The translations under genes and the position numbers were made by a program. 64,000 nt of DNA from Nigrospora sphaerica. Lineage: Eukaryota; Ascomycota; Sordariomycetes; Amphisphaeriales; Apiosporaceae. The first letter of the stretch is position 1. The number at the start of each line of letters is the position of its first letter. The notes beneath the pieces were generated by a model that was not told the DNA's origin, searched no databases, and saw nothing but the letters and a program-made list of their open reading frames with translations. This document shows positions 44,650 to 56,145 of this stretch, one piece after another. Location: positions 1 to 64,000 of the forward strand of contig JAGVVL010000009.1 in assembly GCA_018287875.1 (NCBI GenBank). Reading direction: 5' to 3'.

Positions 44650-46442
44650 TTAATAGCGTGCATTGCTTGACAGCGCAAACCTTTCGGGATCAGAATCTCG
44701 TGCATGCTGTCCTCGAAGTCGCCTGAGCGGCGTGGCCGGCAAGCCCCCCATATCATCCGATGCGTGCCTAGGCTGAAACTCCACCTCCGCAAATTCCATG
44801 GATGCGTTACGAATGGCCTCGTCGCGGATCCCGCCTGTGAATGCAGCGTCTCCGCAGCCTGAATAGTATGTTAAAAGAGGCAGTAATTAGCTAAAAGCTT
44901 CTACTTACAAAGAACGATTGTCCGGCCGGGCGAGCGTGCTCCTTTAGCTATTTCTCGGGCCATGCCGTTAGTGTGGAAGTCGGAGTCAGCATCCGGATAT
45001 AAGCATAGCCAATACTCATTCATTTTAAAAGGCAGTTTGGCCCGCTTGGGTGACGGGTAGATGCACCAGACACAGAGAAGCCTCTGCACTTTGTCAGCAT
45101 TCACTCATGGCGGGGGCGCAGGCACAGCGTACGTTTTCGGGGTCAAGGCTTTGCAACGCTTGCAGCTCCTCCTCGATCCACTTCTGTTGGGCGTTGTCCT
45201 CCAGGAGCCAGAAGAGATCGACCTTTCGGGTCATGTCACGGAAAAGAGACTCCTTTGGTGGGCTTTCCGATTGCGTGTTGCGGAGCATGTGCGCTGCATC
45301 GAATTGTTTCCTCCGTGCTAGATACGCGGCGTATGGGAGGACCCCCGCAATACCGATGCCTTTCGCCGCGAGGACAACGTTCTCGAACCTGTGGAGTTGA
45401 AGGTCGTGACCGTAGGGCCCGTCTATGTAGATACTGGCAAGGCTCGCCTCGGTCTTAGCTAGTGCGGCGATGTCGCCTTGCCGTTGCATTAAGAAGGTTA
45501 GTTGGGTGGAGTGGTTGGAACCCTCAGGGTCCTGGATCCATGCCGCTGTCATGGCATGACCCTGAAGCTTCATGCCCCAGGCCGCGTCAGGGAAGTAGAG
45601 GTAGAAGTAGCACCCAGGGAACAGCGGCACGGGCCGCTGGAACCGGGCACGCCCACGGACAATCTGCCCGATCTGCCCAATGCTCATGGTGGCTCGGCCA
45701 CGATACATGGATCGCAGGAAGCGGCCCAGAGTCGTGAGCAGCCAGATGCCGCAAGCACCGCCGGCCACCGCCTTCGGTAGCACCGTGGGGAGAAGTAGGA
45801 CATGCCAGGCCAGTGCCCCTAAAGCAGTGAGCGCTAACACAAGGTGGGCTAGTGCGAACCAGGCGTAGTGCAGCTGTCGCACCAGCCACAGCGACCAAAC
45901 GCCCAGAATGCTGAGAGCTAACGCCACCTTTGTCGGATCAGCCTCTGTCAGTCTGTGGGGCGTGGTCTACGTACCACATAGCCGGAAATGGCTAAGACGG
46001 TGGCGGACGGGTTTTGGGAGGCTGACAAGCTAGCATGGAGGAGAGCCTCCGCAATGGCTACCCTTCCAAACCAGTGGTGCGCGAGGTAGTACTTAGGCAG
46101 AGGGAGTCCCACAAAACTCATCAATGGGTTCGTTCGGCCGCCGAAAAATAGCGGGGTCAGGTTGACCAACGAGGTGAAGGCGGCACGCTGCGCAAGGTCT
46201 GCCTGGCTCCCAACGGCCCAGCCCAGAACGACCCCATTGGTTCCCAGGTAGAAGGCGAGGAGGAGAGCGTCTAGGCGGGTCACGCTATGGGCAACTTTGC
46301 CGCGGCGGTACACGAACGGATACTGGAGGTGGGAACGGAACCCATGACGGCATTTGGCTGCGAGGGAGATGGCAATTTGACGACAAGTGAAGAACACGAC
46401 GAGTCCGGTCATGGACACAGCATACAGGATAGAAGAATTCAT
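44650..46442 (-). CDS. Ferric reductase-like transmembrane protein (FRE family)
   Basis: Four exons (46442-45975, 45927-45133, 45083-44909, 44858-44650) join in phase into 548 residues. The N-terminal half has several membrane helices with the paired histidines expected for two haems: HHWFGRVAIAEALLH and, after the next helices, LHYAWFALAHLVLAL with AWHVLL. A flavin-domain region follows (QGHAMTAAWIQDPEGSNHST), then a nucleotide-binding motif YIDGPYGHDLQL with VVLAAKGIGIAGVLPYAAYL. The C-terminus CCGDAAF..MEFAEVEFQP is the usual end of the FRE NAD-binding domain. FRE proteins reduce extracellular Fe(III) or Cu(II) at the plasma membrane using NAD(P)H. The family is a known frequent Starship cargo. 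No disruption is seen. Confidence 0.85.
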
Positions 46443-46625
46443 GATGGCTTGCCGTTCCCAGTTTTAGCTTGAGCTACAAGTCCATCTAATATAGTGGTCC
46501 TAGGACCCAGACCGCCCGACAACTGTTTTCTGGATCCAGTCTTGCTCATTAAGCGTCTACGTTAGCCGCGCAGTCGAAACAGGCGCTTATATACGCTATT
46601 TTTGGGCTGCTATGCCTGCCGTGAA

Positions 46626-46631
46626 TATATA
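46626..46631 (+). promoter_or_regulatory. TATA-like box
   Basis: TATATA 60-65 bp upstream of the ATG of the MADS-like gene at 46691. Confidence 0.4.
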
Positions 46632-46690
46632 GTTGGCGATGAAATCCAAACCAGGGACAACCAAGAAAAGATTCTCAGACAAGCAGCACA

Positions 46691-47362
46691 ATGGCACGAC
46701 ACAGAGACGCCAAAAACCGCCGGCAGTCTTTGCACAAGAAAGCCAATGAATTCCACAAAAAGTTCGGCGCAGGTGCTGTAGTCATCACCTGCGACCAAGG
46801 CATCCTTCATACTTATGCATCCCCTGGCTTCTTGGCCCAATTCATTCACTCATTGGACGTCCCTCTAGAGAATCGCTCAGGGCCAGACGACTTTACTACC
46901 GTAAAAGAAAGAAATCAAATGAGAGATTCAACAAGCCCATCGTCATCGTCAAACAACTACGATTCATCGCCAGCCCCATACTCAATTCCCCCCTGTCCAA
47001 CACCGCAGGCTCCCAGTCGAAACTCGCTCCCTACGGGGACCGAAAGCCCTGCCCTCTCGTTCAGAAGCTTGTTCGGCTCAAGTCCTACCTCGAACGCGGG
47101 TACCACAGCATTTCAATTTCCCACCCTAGCGTCGTCCACGGCCGGATCGACCACTCCGCTCTGTTCCATGGTTAAAGCACCCTCTTCACCCACGCACATT
47201 TCTGGTACGATTGATCCCACCTGTCTTGAAAAGAGGCAGGTTGGTAGGCCGCGGGTGCCGAGAAGACCGCCGGCGCTACGTCTACGGTCACCCAGATCGA
47301 ACACCAAACGGAAACAGGGAGAAGTAAAGAAGAGAATCCTTTGGCGGGAGTATTTCAGATAG
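46691..47362 (+). CDS. MADS-like short DNA-binding protein
   Basis: A 223-residue intronless frame. Residues 8-50 (KNRRQSLHKKANEFHKKFGA, then VVITCDQGILHTYASPGF) follow the pattern of a MADS box: basic helix, KKANE, a GA turn, two beta strands and a final Y.(S/T/A)S/P.F. The usual MGRxKI start is missing, and the N-terminal arm is only about ten residues. The rest is Ser/Pro/Thr-rich and ends with a basic patch (RPRVPRRPPALRLRSPRS). It is probably nuclear. A second protein with the same reduced box lies at 60166-60441. A MADS-like fold is inferred from sequence pattern alone. Confidence 0.7.
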   Translation: MARHRDAKNRRQSLHKKANEFHKKFGAGAVVITCDQGILHTYASPGFLAQFIHSLDVPLENRSGPDDFTTVKERNQMRDSTSPSSSSNNYDSSPAPYSIPPCPTPQAPSRNSLPTGTESPALSFRSLFGSSPTSNAGTTAFQFPTLASSTAGSTTPLCSMVKAPSSPTHISGTIDPTCLEKRQVGRPRVPRRPPALRLRSPRSNTKRKQGEVKKRILWREYFR

Positions 47363-48227
47363 TGACTTCCCGTAACTTTTTCAATACCGGATATGTACAC
47401 AGTGGACTAAACCCCCTCGTCTGGTACGGGGTACTGTGGCACACGGCGTTTGGGGGTTTTGGGACGTTCCAATCTACACCAAAGTAGTCTATTCAGCAAT
47501 TAAAAGCGTGTGAAATTTTTAGCGCATAATTCGGTCGCATAAAGCCCCTGCTACCCGTCATTGATCATTCCATGTGACTATAGCCAGACTGGCCACCTTG
47601 GACGACCAACGAACGCCCGTTCGCTGTTTTGTAGCCTATTGTATGGGCTTTGCCTTCGTCAGGGTTGCGTGGCCGAAGACCAGAGAGAAGCATAAATATA
47701 AATGCTGTTACAATTCCTCTTTTACTGTTTTCGCTTCGGAGTGCCGGTGCTTGCTCTTGGAGAGCTGTTACCGATTCGGTCTTGCGACTGAAGGAGGACA
47801 GCTAGCAGAAAATGGATAACCGCCTAATTTCGGAAAAGGGTGCTCAAGAGCCAGACCGTGGTGCTGGATAAACGAAGAAGAGCGGTCGAGCCAGGGTCTT
47901 AAGCGCCGAGGGCCAGGGGTCCCTGTACCTGTACGGTGGTGGAGGATAACCAACGGCCCTGAACAGGCATGCTACTGTTATACGCCTGCCTGCTGGAGAT
48001 AGAAAACGCACAAGTGATTGTACGCCCACACCTTATCCATTGTGGCTCTGGAATCGGCACCAGCTCCCGACTCATACATCCGGCTGTAGACACACGAGCA
48101 CAGAACGAATACTAAGTTAGCGGAGTGCCCGGGTCATGTTGTATAATGCATTACCCAAAGCAAATTTGAGCTGGAAAACTTGATAATTTCTAGTGATGAG
48201 GAGCTCGAAACCGAGGCAAAGGATGGA
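47363..48227. other. Gene-free spacer
   Basis: No supported gene; overlapping 60-80 codon frames on both strands only. Confidence 0.5.
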
Positions 48228-50869
48228 TCACGATGCCACTGCGCTAGCCTGGGAAACTTGGAGCATGGTGCGGTAAAGCAACTTCAGCTCTTTCCTCAAG
48301 AACAGTGGGCGCGAGATCTCAGAGAGCGCATCCGAATGACATGCGACAAGCTCCTCGTCTGACACGGCCACCAACCCAGCGGCCGCCCACGGGTTCCCGA
48401 CACCCTGGTCCCGGATCAGGTCGCTCAACTTGTATGGGCAGTTGCCCACAACGTAGGTTGAGGGGTCTTCCTGGATTCGCACATCGATTGTCGTGTTACG
48501 GGATTTTATTTCCATTTCCAATGGGATGGCTGGGATATAATCGTTGCAGCCTCGGGTAGCCTGCAAAAAGGCAACTTGGCTATACCGGTTCTCATCGCTA
48601 CGGTACATGATGTTCGCATGCCGCAAGCGTCGGAGTAGGCTTGCTGCAGGAGGCCCCTGTGGTATATGGCATCGAAGTCGGACGCGGCAACGGTCGGGCG
48701 ACGTGTAGAAATGGGGTATGCTGGCAAGTTCTATGTAGAACATCGCACCGATCAGCCCGTTGGCGAGGTCTTCAAGCTGGCTACGATTAAATGTTCCACC
48801 GTTATACCAAACGGCAATGGCCGAGGTTCGCAAAGCGCCGTCCCTGGATTTTGGCTTGTCAGTTGAGCTCACACAATGAGCATAGCAACGTACCTTTTTT
48901 GCTCCGAAAGGTTCGAGATGGCTTTTTTCCGGTGCTTGATTTCTAGATCGCTTCCACAGTACTTGTAGATCTCCTCGAGTGGCCATTCCAGGTCTTCGCC
49001 TAGCCGTATGTGCTTTGGACGCCCAAAACAATTCCGTGACATCCGGATCTGTGAGAAGTCTATGGACTTTTGGGCACACTCTGAGACGGACCATTGCCGC
49101 AAATATATGCCTAGGGCAAAGAGTATGCCAGCGCCCTCCGCGCGGACCACGTCGAAATGCTCGCGGAGTGGCATGTCTGTCAACGCCATCGACGCATGCA
49201 AACTCCTCAGGAAATGGCTCATGAGGGTCTTCGAATGAAGGGGGCCGTCGAGATGCAGCAGCCGGCTGCACGCTGTAGAAGGCCGTAACGTAAAGGTCAG
49301 CGCGTTGCGCTTCTGACAAAAAGGGCAACAGTGGATGCTGTGTTGCCATGGCTCATGCTCCGAGGCCCTTCCAATGAGGCGGATACAGCGCTCACACAGC
49401 CAATGCCCGCATTCCAACGCTTTCACCGGTGGTTGAGCCAAGCACAAGAAGCAAGAGAAACGACAGTGCTTTGTGGCCCAGAACTTCTTAAGGCCCCTTG
49501 TCCTTTCTAAATGGAGAGAGAATGCCGGCCTATCCGCTGCCTTCGCTTCGTTTGCCATGTTGTAAAAGGCCTTTTCAACCTCTCGGGCAAGATTTGATAC
49601 GCTCGACTTGTGGAAAAGCCGACGGACAGGGGTGGCAAAAGCCTTTTTGTAAATTTCGTCGGCGAAAAACCCTGTTTTTGTCAGCTTTGGCTGAGGCGAG
49701 CCATTGCAATGCACGTACTGTGGCCACCCGTCGGGTACGAATCTGCGAAGAGGGCTGAGGCGATGGCGTGCACCATCTGTGGGTATTCTTGACGGTTCGT
49801 CAAGCGTAAAAGTTGCTCCATGTGGACGTCAAAACTCTTCGTTGTGGTATCCAAGCCTCGGAGGATGTCAACGAAGCTGAGAGGTCGAACACGGTTGGCA
49901 GCAAGGTGGGCGATCGCATGGTGGAACAAGACACGCAAACTGGGAAACGAAAACGTCCAATCCAACGATGAACGGAGACGGAAGGTATCTTCCGCTTGCG
50001 CGAGGATTTTTCTTGCCGTTCTTTGCTCGAGTCGGAGGAGATGCACTGCGTCGAAACATCTCCAACACATCATTTCGATCTCTTCCTTCGTGTAAGGCCT
50101 CGTGGGGTCTGTCATCTGTTGCACGCGGGTGAGATACCGGACGAGTCTGTCGATGAAGACCGTCCGTTCTGTCGGTTCCTCCTTGAATTTACTACTCAAG
50201 AGTAGAAGGCGCGGTCTTGACCTGAAATCCTGCTCATTCTGCCAGGACGCGATAATCCAAGATGCGAGCAAGTCAATCACGTTGGATTGACCGGGAAAGT
50301 CGTCCACAAAGATGGCTACCGCGTGGCTCATGAACCCGAGCAACCGTGCATGAAGGCGAATTAATGATAGTGATCGAGGCGAGTCCGTTCGTTCTTGATT
50401 TAAAAGATGCCAATGGACATGCCCGCCTTGATCGCCTTCCGGTATCTTCGACCGCTGCACATTCCATACAGTCGAGCTGTCAAGGAGAAGGACGTGTCGA
50501 TCTTCTAGCCAAGAACGGTATATGTATACTGTAGTATCCTCCTGCTCAGTTCTTTCAAACTCGGACGTATCACCGAAGATGCTGGCTTTTTGTTTTTGTC
50601 CAATGGTGTGTATGATGACAGGGCAGTCCTCCAGTCCGCTGAAGGTTCGGTACGCTGTGTTGATTTCTTGAAGGTACACATCCTTTGGAGAAGACGTCGA
50701 TTTTGCTAGTCGGAGCCAAGGCGTCATTGTGAAATGATTTGTATGGAGATAGGCGGGGAAGGTACGACGGCGTATTTCCTATAAGGATGTCCGCCTCTAT
50801 AGTCTTTGAGAAATTGCTTTCGGAGAATACAAGCTGGGTAGCCGAACCAGTTTTCTGTTCCACACCCAT
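48228..50869 (-). pseudogene. Patatin-like protein (PLP), degenerate and frameshifted
   Basis: The layout is that of large fungal patatin-like proteins. An N-terminal part starts at 50869 (NTPSYLPRLSPYKSFHNDAL), then changes frame near 50640 and continues (SGLEDCPVIIHTIGQKQK). A zinc-finger-like segment follows (CFLCLAQPPVKALECGHWLC ... CPFCQK). The patatin core comes next, then an intron at 48893-48844 and the C-terminal domain (IKSRNTTIDVRIQEDPSTYV). Another frame change lies near 49690-49740. The glycine-rich oxyanion motif, normally DGGGxRG, reads DGPLHSK, and the GxSxG nucleophile elbow reads AEGAG just before ILFALGIYLRQWSVSEC. A DGALR segment could be the remaining catalytic Asp region. 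So the gene looks non-catalytic and probably decayed. PLP genes are another recurrent Starship cargo. Confidence 0.72.
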
Positions 50870-51086
50870 TCTCCTAAAGATGCGTGGCTACTCTGGTTTG
50901 TCTGCAGTCCACAGTGTGTATGTGACCGAGTGTTTCCCGTTCGTCTTTCAGCACCGGAAAATACCTTCCGCAGCCGCCAGCAGTATAAGACTCCTGTTTC
51001 TATCTATAGTGCGACCCTTGCGGGGTACGAACCACCTGACAGATAATGGCTGACGGGTTTCGGTAAACTGGCTGAAAGGCTCTACG

Positions 51087-51446
51087 CTAGAGATTTCCGG
51101 GCTTCTTCACATAGATCCACGGGTTGACAGTAGCCCGTCTACCCAACTGAAATATTGCCATTCCACTTTCGTCTTCGAAGAAGATGTTCGAAAAAGGCCG
51201 GAGGTTCTGTATAGCCCTGAGTAGGACGGGATCATTGAGTTCAACCCGATCCAGTCATCCCCTGTCTTCCATGAATATCGAAAGCCAAAGCCCGCTTTAT
51301 AAGCCAGTGGATAAGCTTGCGCCCAAGAGAACACCACCCGCGGGAAGCATGTAGGTGAAGGACTGGCGCCAAAGCAGCGCGGGGTTTGCCTTCAGGAACC
51401 AGAAGGGTTTCTCGATGCGGCGATTGGTGCCATAATGTGAGCGTTT
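51087..51446 (-). pseudogene. Frameshifted fragment of an unknown conserved-looking protein
   Basis: Three consecutive frames read as one protein: RIEKPFWFLKANPALLWRQS through LPAGGVLLGASLSTGL, then YKAGFGFRYSWKTGDDWI, then VELNDPVLLRAIQNLRPFSN to ATVNPWIYVKKPGNL and a stop at 51087. Single-base shifts near 51302 and 51245 separate them. The composition is protein-like and membrane-associated (one hydrophobic segment). I cannot name the family. It has no start. Confidence 0.6.
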
Positions 51447-51655
51447 TGCGTAAAGGAATCAGCAGAAATGCGAGAAAACGAGAGGAGCGACGAACAAGGC
51501 GGCCACGGCAGATTTAGTGGCCAGCAAGCAAGGTAGAACGAGCAGAAGAGTCTATCCCCGGAAAATACTAGGGTATATGGGGCCTGTGGCTTTTTACGTG
51601 TACCCTCCAGTACTTCGCCGTTGGCCCCCGTTTCTTTCCCTTTAAATTACTGTTG

Positions 51656-51890
51656 GATTGCCCTTGAACGTCTGTTGGCTCGCCTCTGGGCTTCTGTTGG
51701 CTCGTCTCTGGACCCCTGTTTGCTTGCCCTCAAACCCCTGTCGGTTCGCCATTGAACCCCGGCTGACCCGCCCTTGGACCCCTGTCGACTCGCCGTTGAA
51801 CCCCGGCTGGCTCGCCCTTAGATTCCGGGCTGCTCGCCCCTGGATCCGGCGTCACTCGCCCTTAGTCTCTGTTTATTGACCCTTGGACTC
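51656..51890 (+). repeat. Degenerate approximately 28-bp minisatellite
   Basis: About eight imperfect units resembling GGCTCGCCCTTGGACCCCTG follow each other, each with GCCC or GCCT before GGA/GAA and CCCTG or CCCGG after. The frame at 51658-51879 is the repeat translated. Confidence 0.6.
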
Positions 51891-52063
51891 TGCCTGGGTG
51901 GCTGCTGACCTACTTGATGGACCACGGTGGACTGCCTAAGACAGGCTTTTTAGTAGGCTGCCCACCCACTGTAGGACACAACCGAGGCGTACCGCTCCAT
52001 TTTCCTTCCCATCCATAAAATTTTCTCTTTCAGTGCCTTGCTTCGAGTTCCAGGGACAACACA

Positions 52064-53558
52064 GTGGCTTCGCACGAATGCCACCAATGCAAGAAATTCT
52101 TCAACTCTACGGCGATTCAACGACACCGCAGGCGCCCCCATTTTTCTTGTCCTCAGTGTAACGGATCTTTCCTTGCAAAGGAATGGAGTATTCACAAGAA
52201 AAATTGTGGTACAGCACGACTGGAGAAGTCTTGTGCGTGTGGTGCACAGCTAGCACCAAAAGCTCTTGCCAAGCATGCCGCAAGACCCCACGGAACACAG
52301 CGTTGTGGATGCTTCATCCTTCTGAGTGATTGCCGGTCCCATCTGATGAACTGCGAACAGTGGAAAGAGTTTCAGCGGATTTCGATGGCCTACATTGCGA
52401 AAGCAGAAGAAGGACTACGCCTTGCTCGTACAGAATGTCGAGTTTTTACATCGCGTGGCGCCATGAGCTCGCGAAGTAAGGAACAGGGGCCGATCTACTT
52501 GAATGTACTCGACGACTTGATCTCGGGAGTACCTATCACGGCAGCGGAATATTTCGCAGCTTCAGAACACCCGAGAGATGCTTTTGTACTCTGTTCAACA
52601 GCCGAAGCGCGGAGAATCCTTGAAGCAGGAAGTCCCAGGATACCCATCATGATTCCCGCGGAATGGAACCAAGATTGTTATTCGTTGTCCATGGCCCAGT
52701 TTTGGGAGTACCTGAAATCTTTCTGTACGGTGGACGTCCACGATTTCAACCAAGCTCTCCCGAACGGCCTCATCACGCCTCGCTCCATGGACCCGTCGTT
52801 AGCCTTCACCCTCTTCCGCGATCCTGCATACGGCCCAGTTAACATGCTGAACCTTGGAGCCTACAAAGAGAACCCAATCCCCGCGTGTATGGTCGGCATC
52901 CCTGCGTACGGGATTATGACGCAGGTGAAAGAGGAGAGCGGCAAGCTGGAGCAGCCCATGGTCCTGGACCTCTCGGACTCGGCTCGCTTCCAGCTCTGTG
53001 GGAAAAGGGGGGCCTTCTCGATGCCCCACATCGACCGGCACGGGGTGATAACAACGGTCTACAACGACGAGGGACGCAAGCTGTGGCCCTTCTGGCCGGA
53101 TTCGGAAGTCACCGCATGGGCCTCGTCGAACGCCCTCCCCTCGAAGCCGGGAATCAGCCTCTACTTAGATCCCGGTTCCACCTTGATTCAACCTAGGGGG
53201 ACCATCCACGCACCCTACTCGCTGACAGACGTGCTTATGAGTGGAACGATGCACTGGGACAGCCGCGAAATGCTGGGCGTGATGAAGCTGTCCGAGCTGG
53301 AGCGCCGCTATCCGCACATTACGAACGAGGACCCGGCCCATGAGTTTGTGGGGAAGGTCGACCGCATCGGCGCGCATTGGCAAGCCCAGCTGCCTGCTTG
53401 GCCGTGGGGGCCAGAGGATCACCTGTTCCAGTACTTGGAACTTGTCAAGGTAGGCGGTCCCCCGAACCGCCGTGAGGGCAGAAGACTAACCGCCGCAGGG
53501 GTTTAAGACGCGGCGAGACAAGCCGCCCGCAAAAGCTCGACGCAAGCGGCGCCAATAG
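52064..53558 (+). CDS. C2H2 zinc finger plus JmjC-like protein
   Basis: Residues near the N-terminus form C2H2-type clusters (HECHQCKKFFNSTAIQRHRR, then CPQCNGSFLAKEWSIHKKNC). The C-terminal half is JmjC-like: the metal triad is visible as HID in FSMPHIDRHGVITTVY and the distal His in LIQPRGTIHAPYSLTDVL, followed by SGTMHWDSREM. The last intron (53450-53498) adds a basic tail KTRRDKPPAKARRKRRQ ending at 53558, a likely nuclear signal. No ATG begins the frame: either an A before a donor at 51953 joins TG at 52065 to give MASHEC, or a short exon 51917-51952 joins at 52034. JmjC enzymes are Fe(II)/2-oxoglutarate oxygenases, often histone demethylases. The substrate here is unknown. Confidence 0.78.
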
Positions 53559-53660
53559 CCGCCGTGGATGGTACTAGTGTCTCGTTACGAAGCGCGGGAA
53601 GCCACGAGGGGTGTGACAAAGACGCAGTCCGGTTTTCTGTATTCAGGCGGTGCTCTTCGT

Positions 53661-53668
53661 TATATATT
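53661..53668 (+). promoter_or_regulatory. TATA-like box
   Basis: TATATATT 56-63 bp upstream of the ATG at 53724. Confidence 0.4.
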
Positions 53669-53723
53669 CTCAATCTGTACTGGACGCCTATGGAATGGGG
53701 GTCTAGGCTATGCAAACCTTGCC

Positions 53724-54257
53724 ATGATCATGAATTTGCCGTCGCGGGACACCGAGTGCCCTGAAAACACACTTTTTTATGTTTGCGCCCTGAACAACTA
53801 TCGTGGCTGTTGCTCTACCGACCCTTGCAATGCCGCGCATGGCTGTGTACCCTCCCCAGATCCATTACCCGATGGCCCACCCAGCGTCGTCGGCCCCGAC
53901 ATCTCTCCTAGCGTCACGTCGCCTACGAACCTGCCGCGGGAGATGGTACTGCCATCCTCATCCTCAGCTGGCGGCCCCACGCCCACCAAAGCACCTACGC
54001 CTCCCCTCACACCCTCGGCTCACGCAGGCCCCACACCCACGTTGGTTGTGAGTCTGAGTGTGGCCGTTGGGGCGATCACGATTTTGGTCCTTTCGTTGTT
54101 GGTTTGGGTCTTCCGGGCTAGGCTTGCCCGCCTGTTGCATTTCAGGCATACCAGCAAGACCAACAGGGTGACCCCCCCACCACCTTCAGAAATATTTGAG
54201 TTGGATGGGGGGGCTGGGTGCCCGTATGAGGACATGGATGGAGGGAACAAGACGTAA
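53724..54257 (+). CDS. Single-pass membrane protein with Cys-rich head
   Basis: A 177-residue frame from the ATG at 53724 (MIMNLPSRDTEC); the longer open frame upstream is not needed. A short Cys-rich segment (ECPENTLFYVCALNNYRGCC, then STDPC) opens the protein, a motif type common in fungal cell-surface proteins. A Pro/Ser/Thr-rich stalk follows, then one transmembrane helix (LVVSLSVAVGAITILVLSLL) and a basic cytosolic tail ending in an acidic stretch. There is no clear cleavable signal peptide. It is probably a plasma-membrane surface protein; the function is unknown. Confidence 0.68.
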   Translation: MIMNLPSRDTECPENTLFYVCALNNYRGCCSTDPCNAAHGCVPSPDPLPDGPPSVVGPDISPSVTSPTNLPREMVLPSSSSAGGPTPTKAPTPPLTPSAHAGPTPTLVVSLSVAVGAITILVLSLLVWVFRARLARLLHFRHTSKTNRVTPPPPSEIFELDGGAGCPYEDMDGGNKT

Positions 54258-56145
54258 TGGAGGGGCACGTGGTTCTTTTCTGTATCTATCACGTAAGCGC
54301 ACACGAGGATGTTTGTATGATCGATAATCGACCATAAGCAATACGAGTCTATTATTTTGGGCAGTGCCATGTTTGTTTTTCCAGTCGGTCGCCTGCCTGC
54401 TGGTTGTGAGCGCAGGCGGCCATGTGCCGTGGGCGATGGAGCTTGGCGCTCCGCAAGTGGCATCGGCATTGTTTGCTACCAACGTGGAGCCCCACTCGGT
54501 GAGTGGTCACAACAGCCAACAGCATCCTTAGCGCAGGGGGGCGACCGGGGTCAACCAGACTGTCGGGACCATAGTGGCTTGGCGGGTAGGGTCCAGCGTT
54601 CTTAGAACCTAACCGATCAGCGTACAGATACACGAAGCCCGCCGCCAGGGTTCCTGGACGCGGGGACGCTGGGTACCCGGTCGTGTCAACCGACAATTTT
54701 CACGCGACATGGAGACGAGACTACAAGGGAGGGGTAGGCGGCTAGTGTAGACGCCGGGGTCAGGTACAGTACGCGCTCCACGGGCGCCGCGGTGGCGTGA
54801 CCCGAACAAGGGTGGCGATCCGTCGTCCGTGTTGCCGACCCTCTTCCTGCCAGCCCTCTGGCTTTCCAACCGCAGACACTTGGAATGCCTTGTCGCGTGC
54901 CGTCCCAACGCGCATCCCTGCTTCGTACTGAGGTCCTTGCCTCTTCGTGCAGCAGCCCTTGCCTCTTCGGTTGGCCGGGGCCCGGAATGGCCCCACGCGC
55001 TGGGTCGAGAGCAACTGATCGGCAGAGGTGGTGAGCAGCGCGCCAAAGCGAAGCGCGGTAAGCGAGGTTGCACGTCCACCGGTACTGAATTCCTCTTTCC
55101 GTTTTCGGTCCTGAATCCTCTCGTGCCTAGGCGCTTGTGGTTGGTGCCCTGGAATGCGTCAGCCAGAATCCGGCTTTTGGCCCCTTGATGCCTCCACTCT
55201 GGTCTGTGGGACAGGATCTGCGAAGTGATTTCGGAAAACAGTGCCAGCGCCGTATTCAGACGACGAGCGATTGAATACAGCCACCCCTTGAACTATCCTA
55301 GGGTATCCCCGCCCGGGTGAAAAACTCTGGTGTTCCGATTGGCTTGATTTGGCAAGACCAAGTACTGGGCGGGGAATGATCAGGCGTTCGCATGGGAGGT
55401 AGCATAGGGTCTTCTTTCGGCCGGCTAGCCGGCAGTGGGATCGTCTACCGTAGTATGTACCTGCTGGCATTTTTCTGCGTCTAACGTCGCCTCAAGGCCC
55501 CTTGCTGTGCCGAGAAGGGTCTTGATGCCGGTGCGAGATAGCTGCAGAAGTCACAGAGGCAAGGCCATCGTCTAAGTGAACACGTACCTTCAGTGTCGTT
55601 CCCACGCGTAATAAGCTTCAGGCCAGTAGAGTGCCGATCTGTTCCCAGCAGGTTTCTCGGACCCCCAGAATGCAGCAGCCGCTTGTAGCGGGGACAACCA
55701 AGTTCTGAAGGCCGGGGCTTTTTTGCTCCTACCTATGATCCCTTGAACCCCTGGAAGCAAATGACCACGCCACCACACGCCTTAGCATCAATGGATGTAC
55801 GTATCCGCTGCTTGGGATGACCCCGGCTAGTCCGAATAGACACGCTAGCAACAGTGAATATGCCCGTCCGCGCTCTCGCCCGGATGCATGCAAGTAGAAT
55901 GGTATGTGATCTCACAAGTATTGCTCTTTCACCTGGTACCATGCATGAACTTAGATAGTAACGAATCAATTGCTACGTGTACTGCAAGGAAACCAGCCGG
56001 CCAACATTCCTTACCACCTCACTCTTCCCTCCAGCACCAGTGCTAGATACCAGCAAACATGCCTGGCTCAAATTAGCATCCAAACAGCGAATGGGGGTTT
56101 CTTCACTCACCGTAGTCACCAGTGACCACATGGGGATCAAAGTCT
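54258..56145. other. GC-rich gene-free region
   Basis: Long overlapping frames on both strands (54609-55079 and others) are Arg/Pro/Gly-rich without domains. No gene is supported. Confidence 0.45.

Larger units (their letters stand above)
50870..52063. other. Spacer holding a pseudogene fragment
   Basis: Apart from the fragment at 51087-51446 I see no gene. The stretch 51656-51890 repeats words like GGCTCGCC(T/C)..GACCC(C/T)TG about every 28-30 bp, a degenerate minisatellite. Confidence 0.5.

Noticed and set aside
54609..55188. Overlapping 119-156 codon frames in GC-rich DNA
   Set aside because: No recognisable motif, and both strands are equally open.
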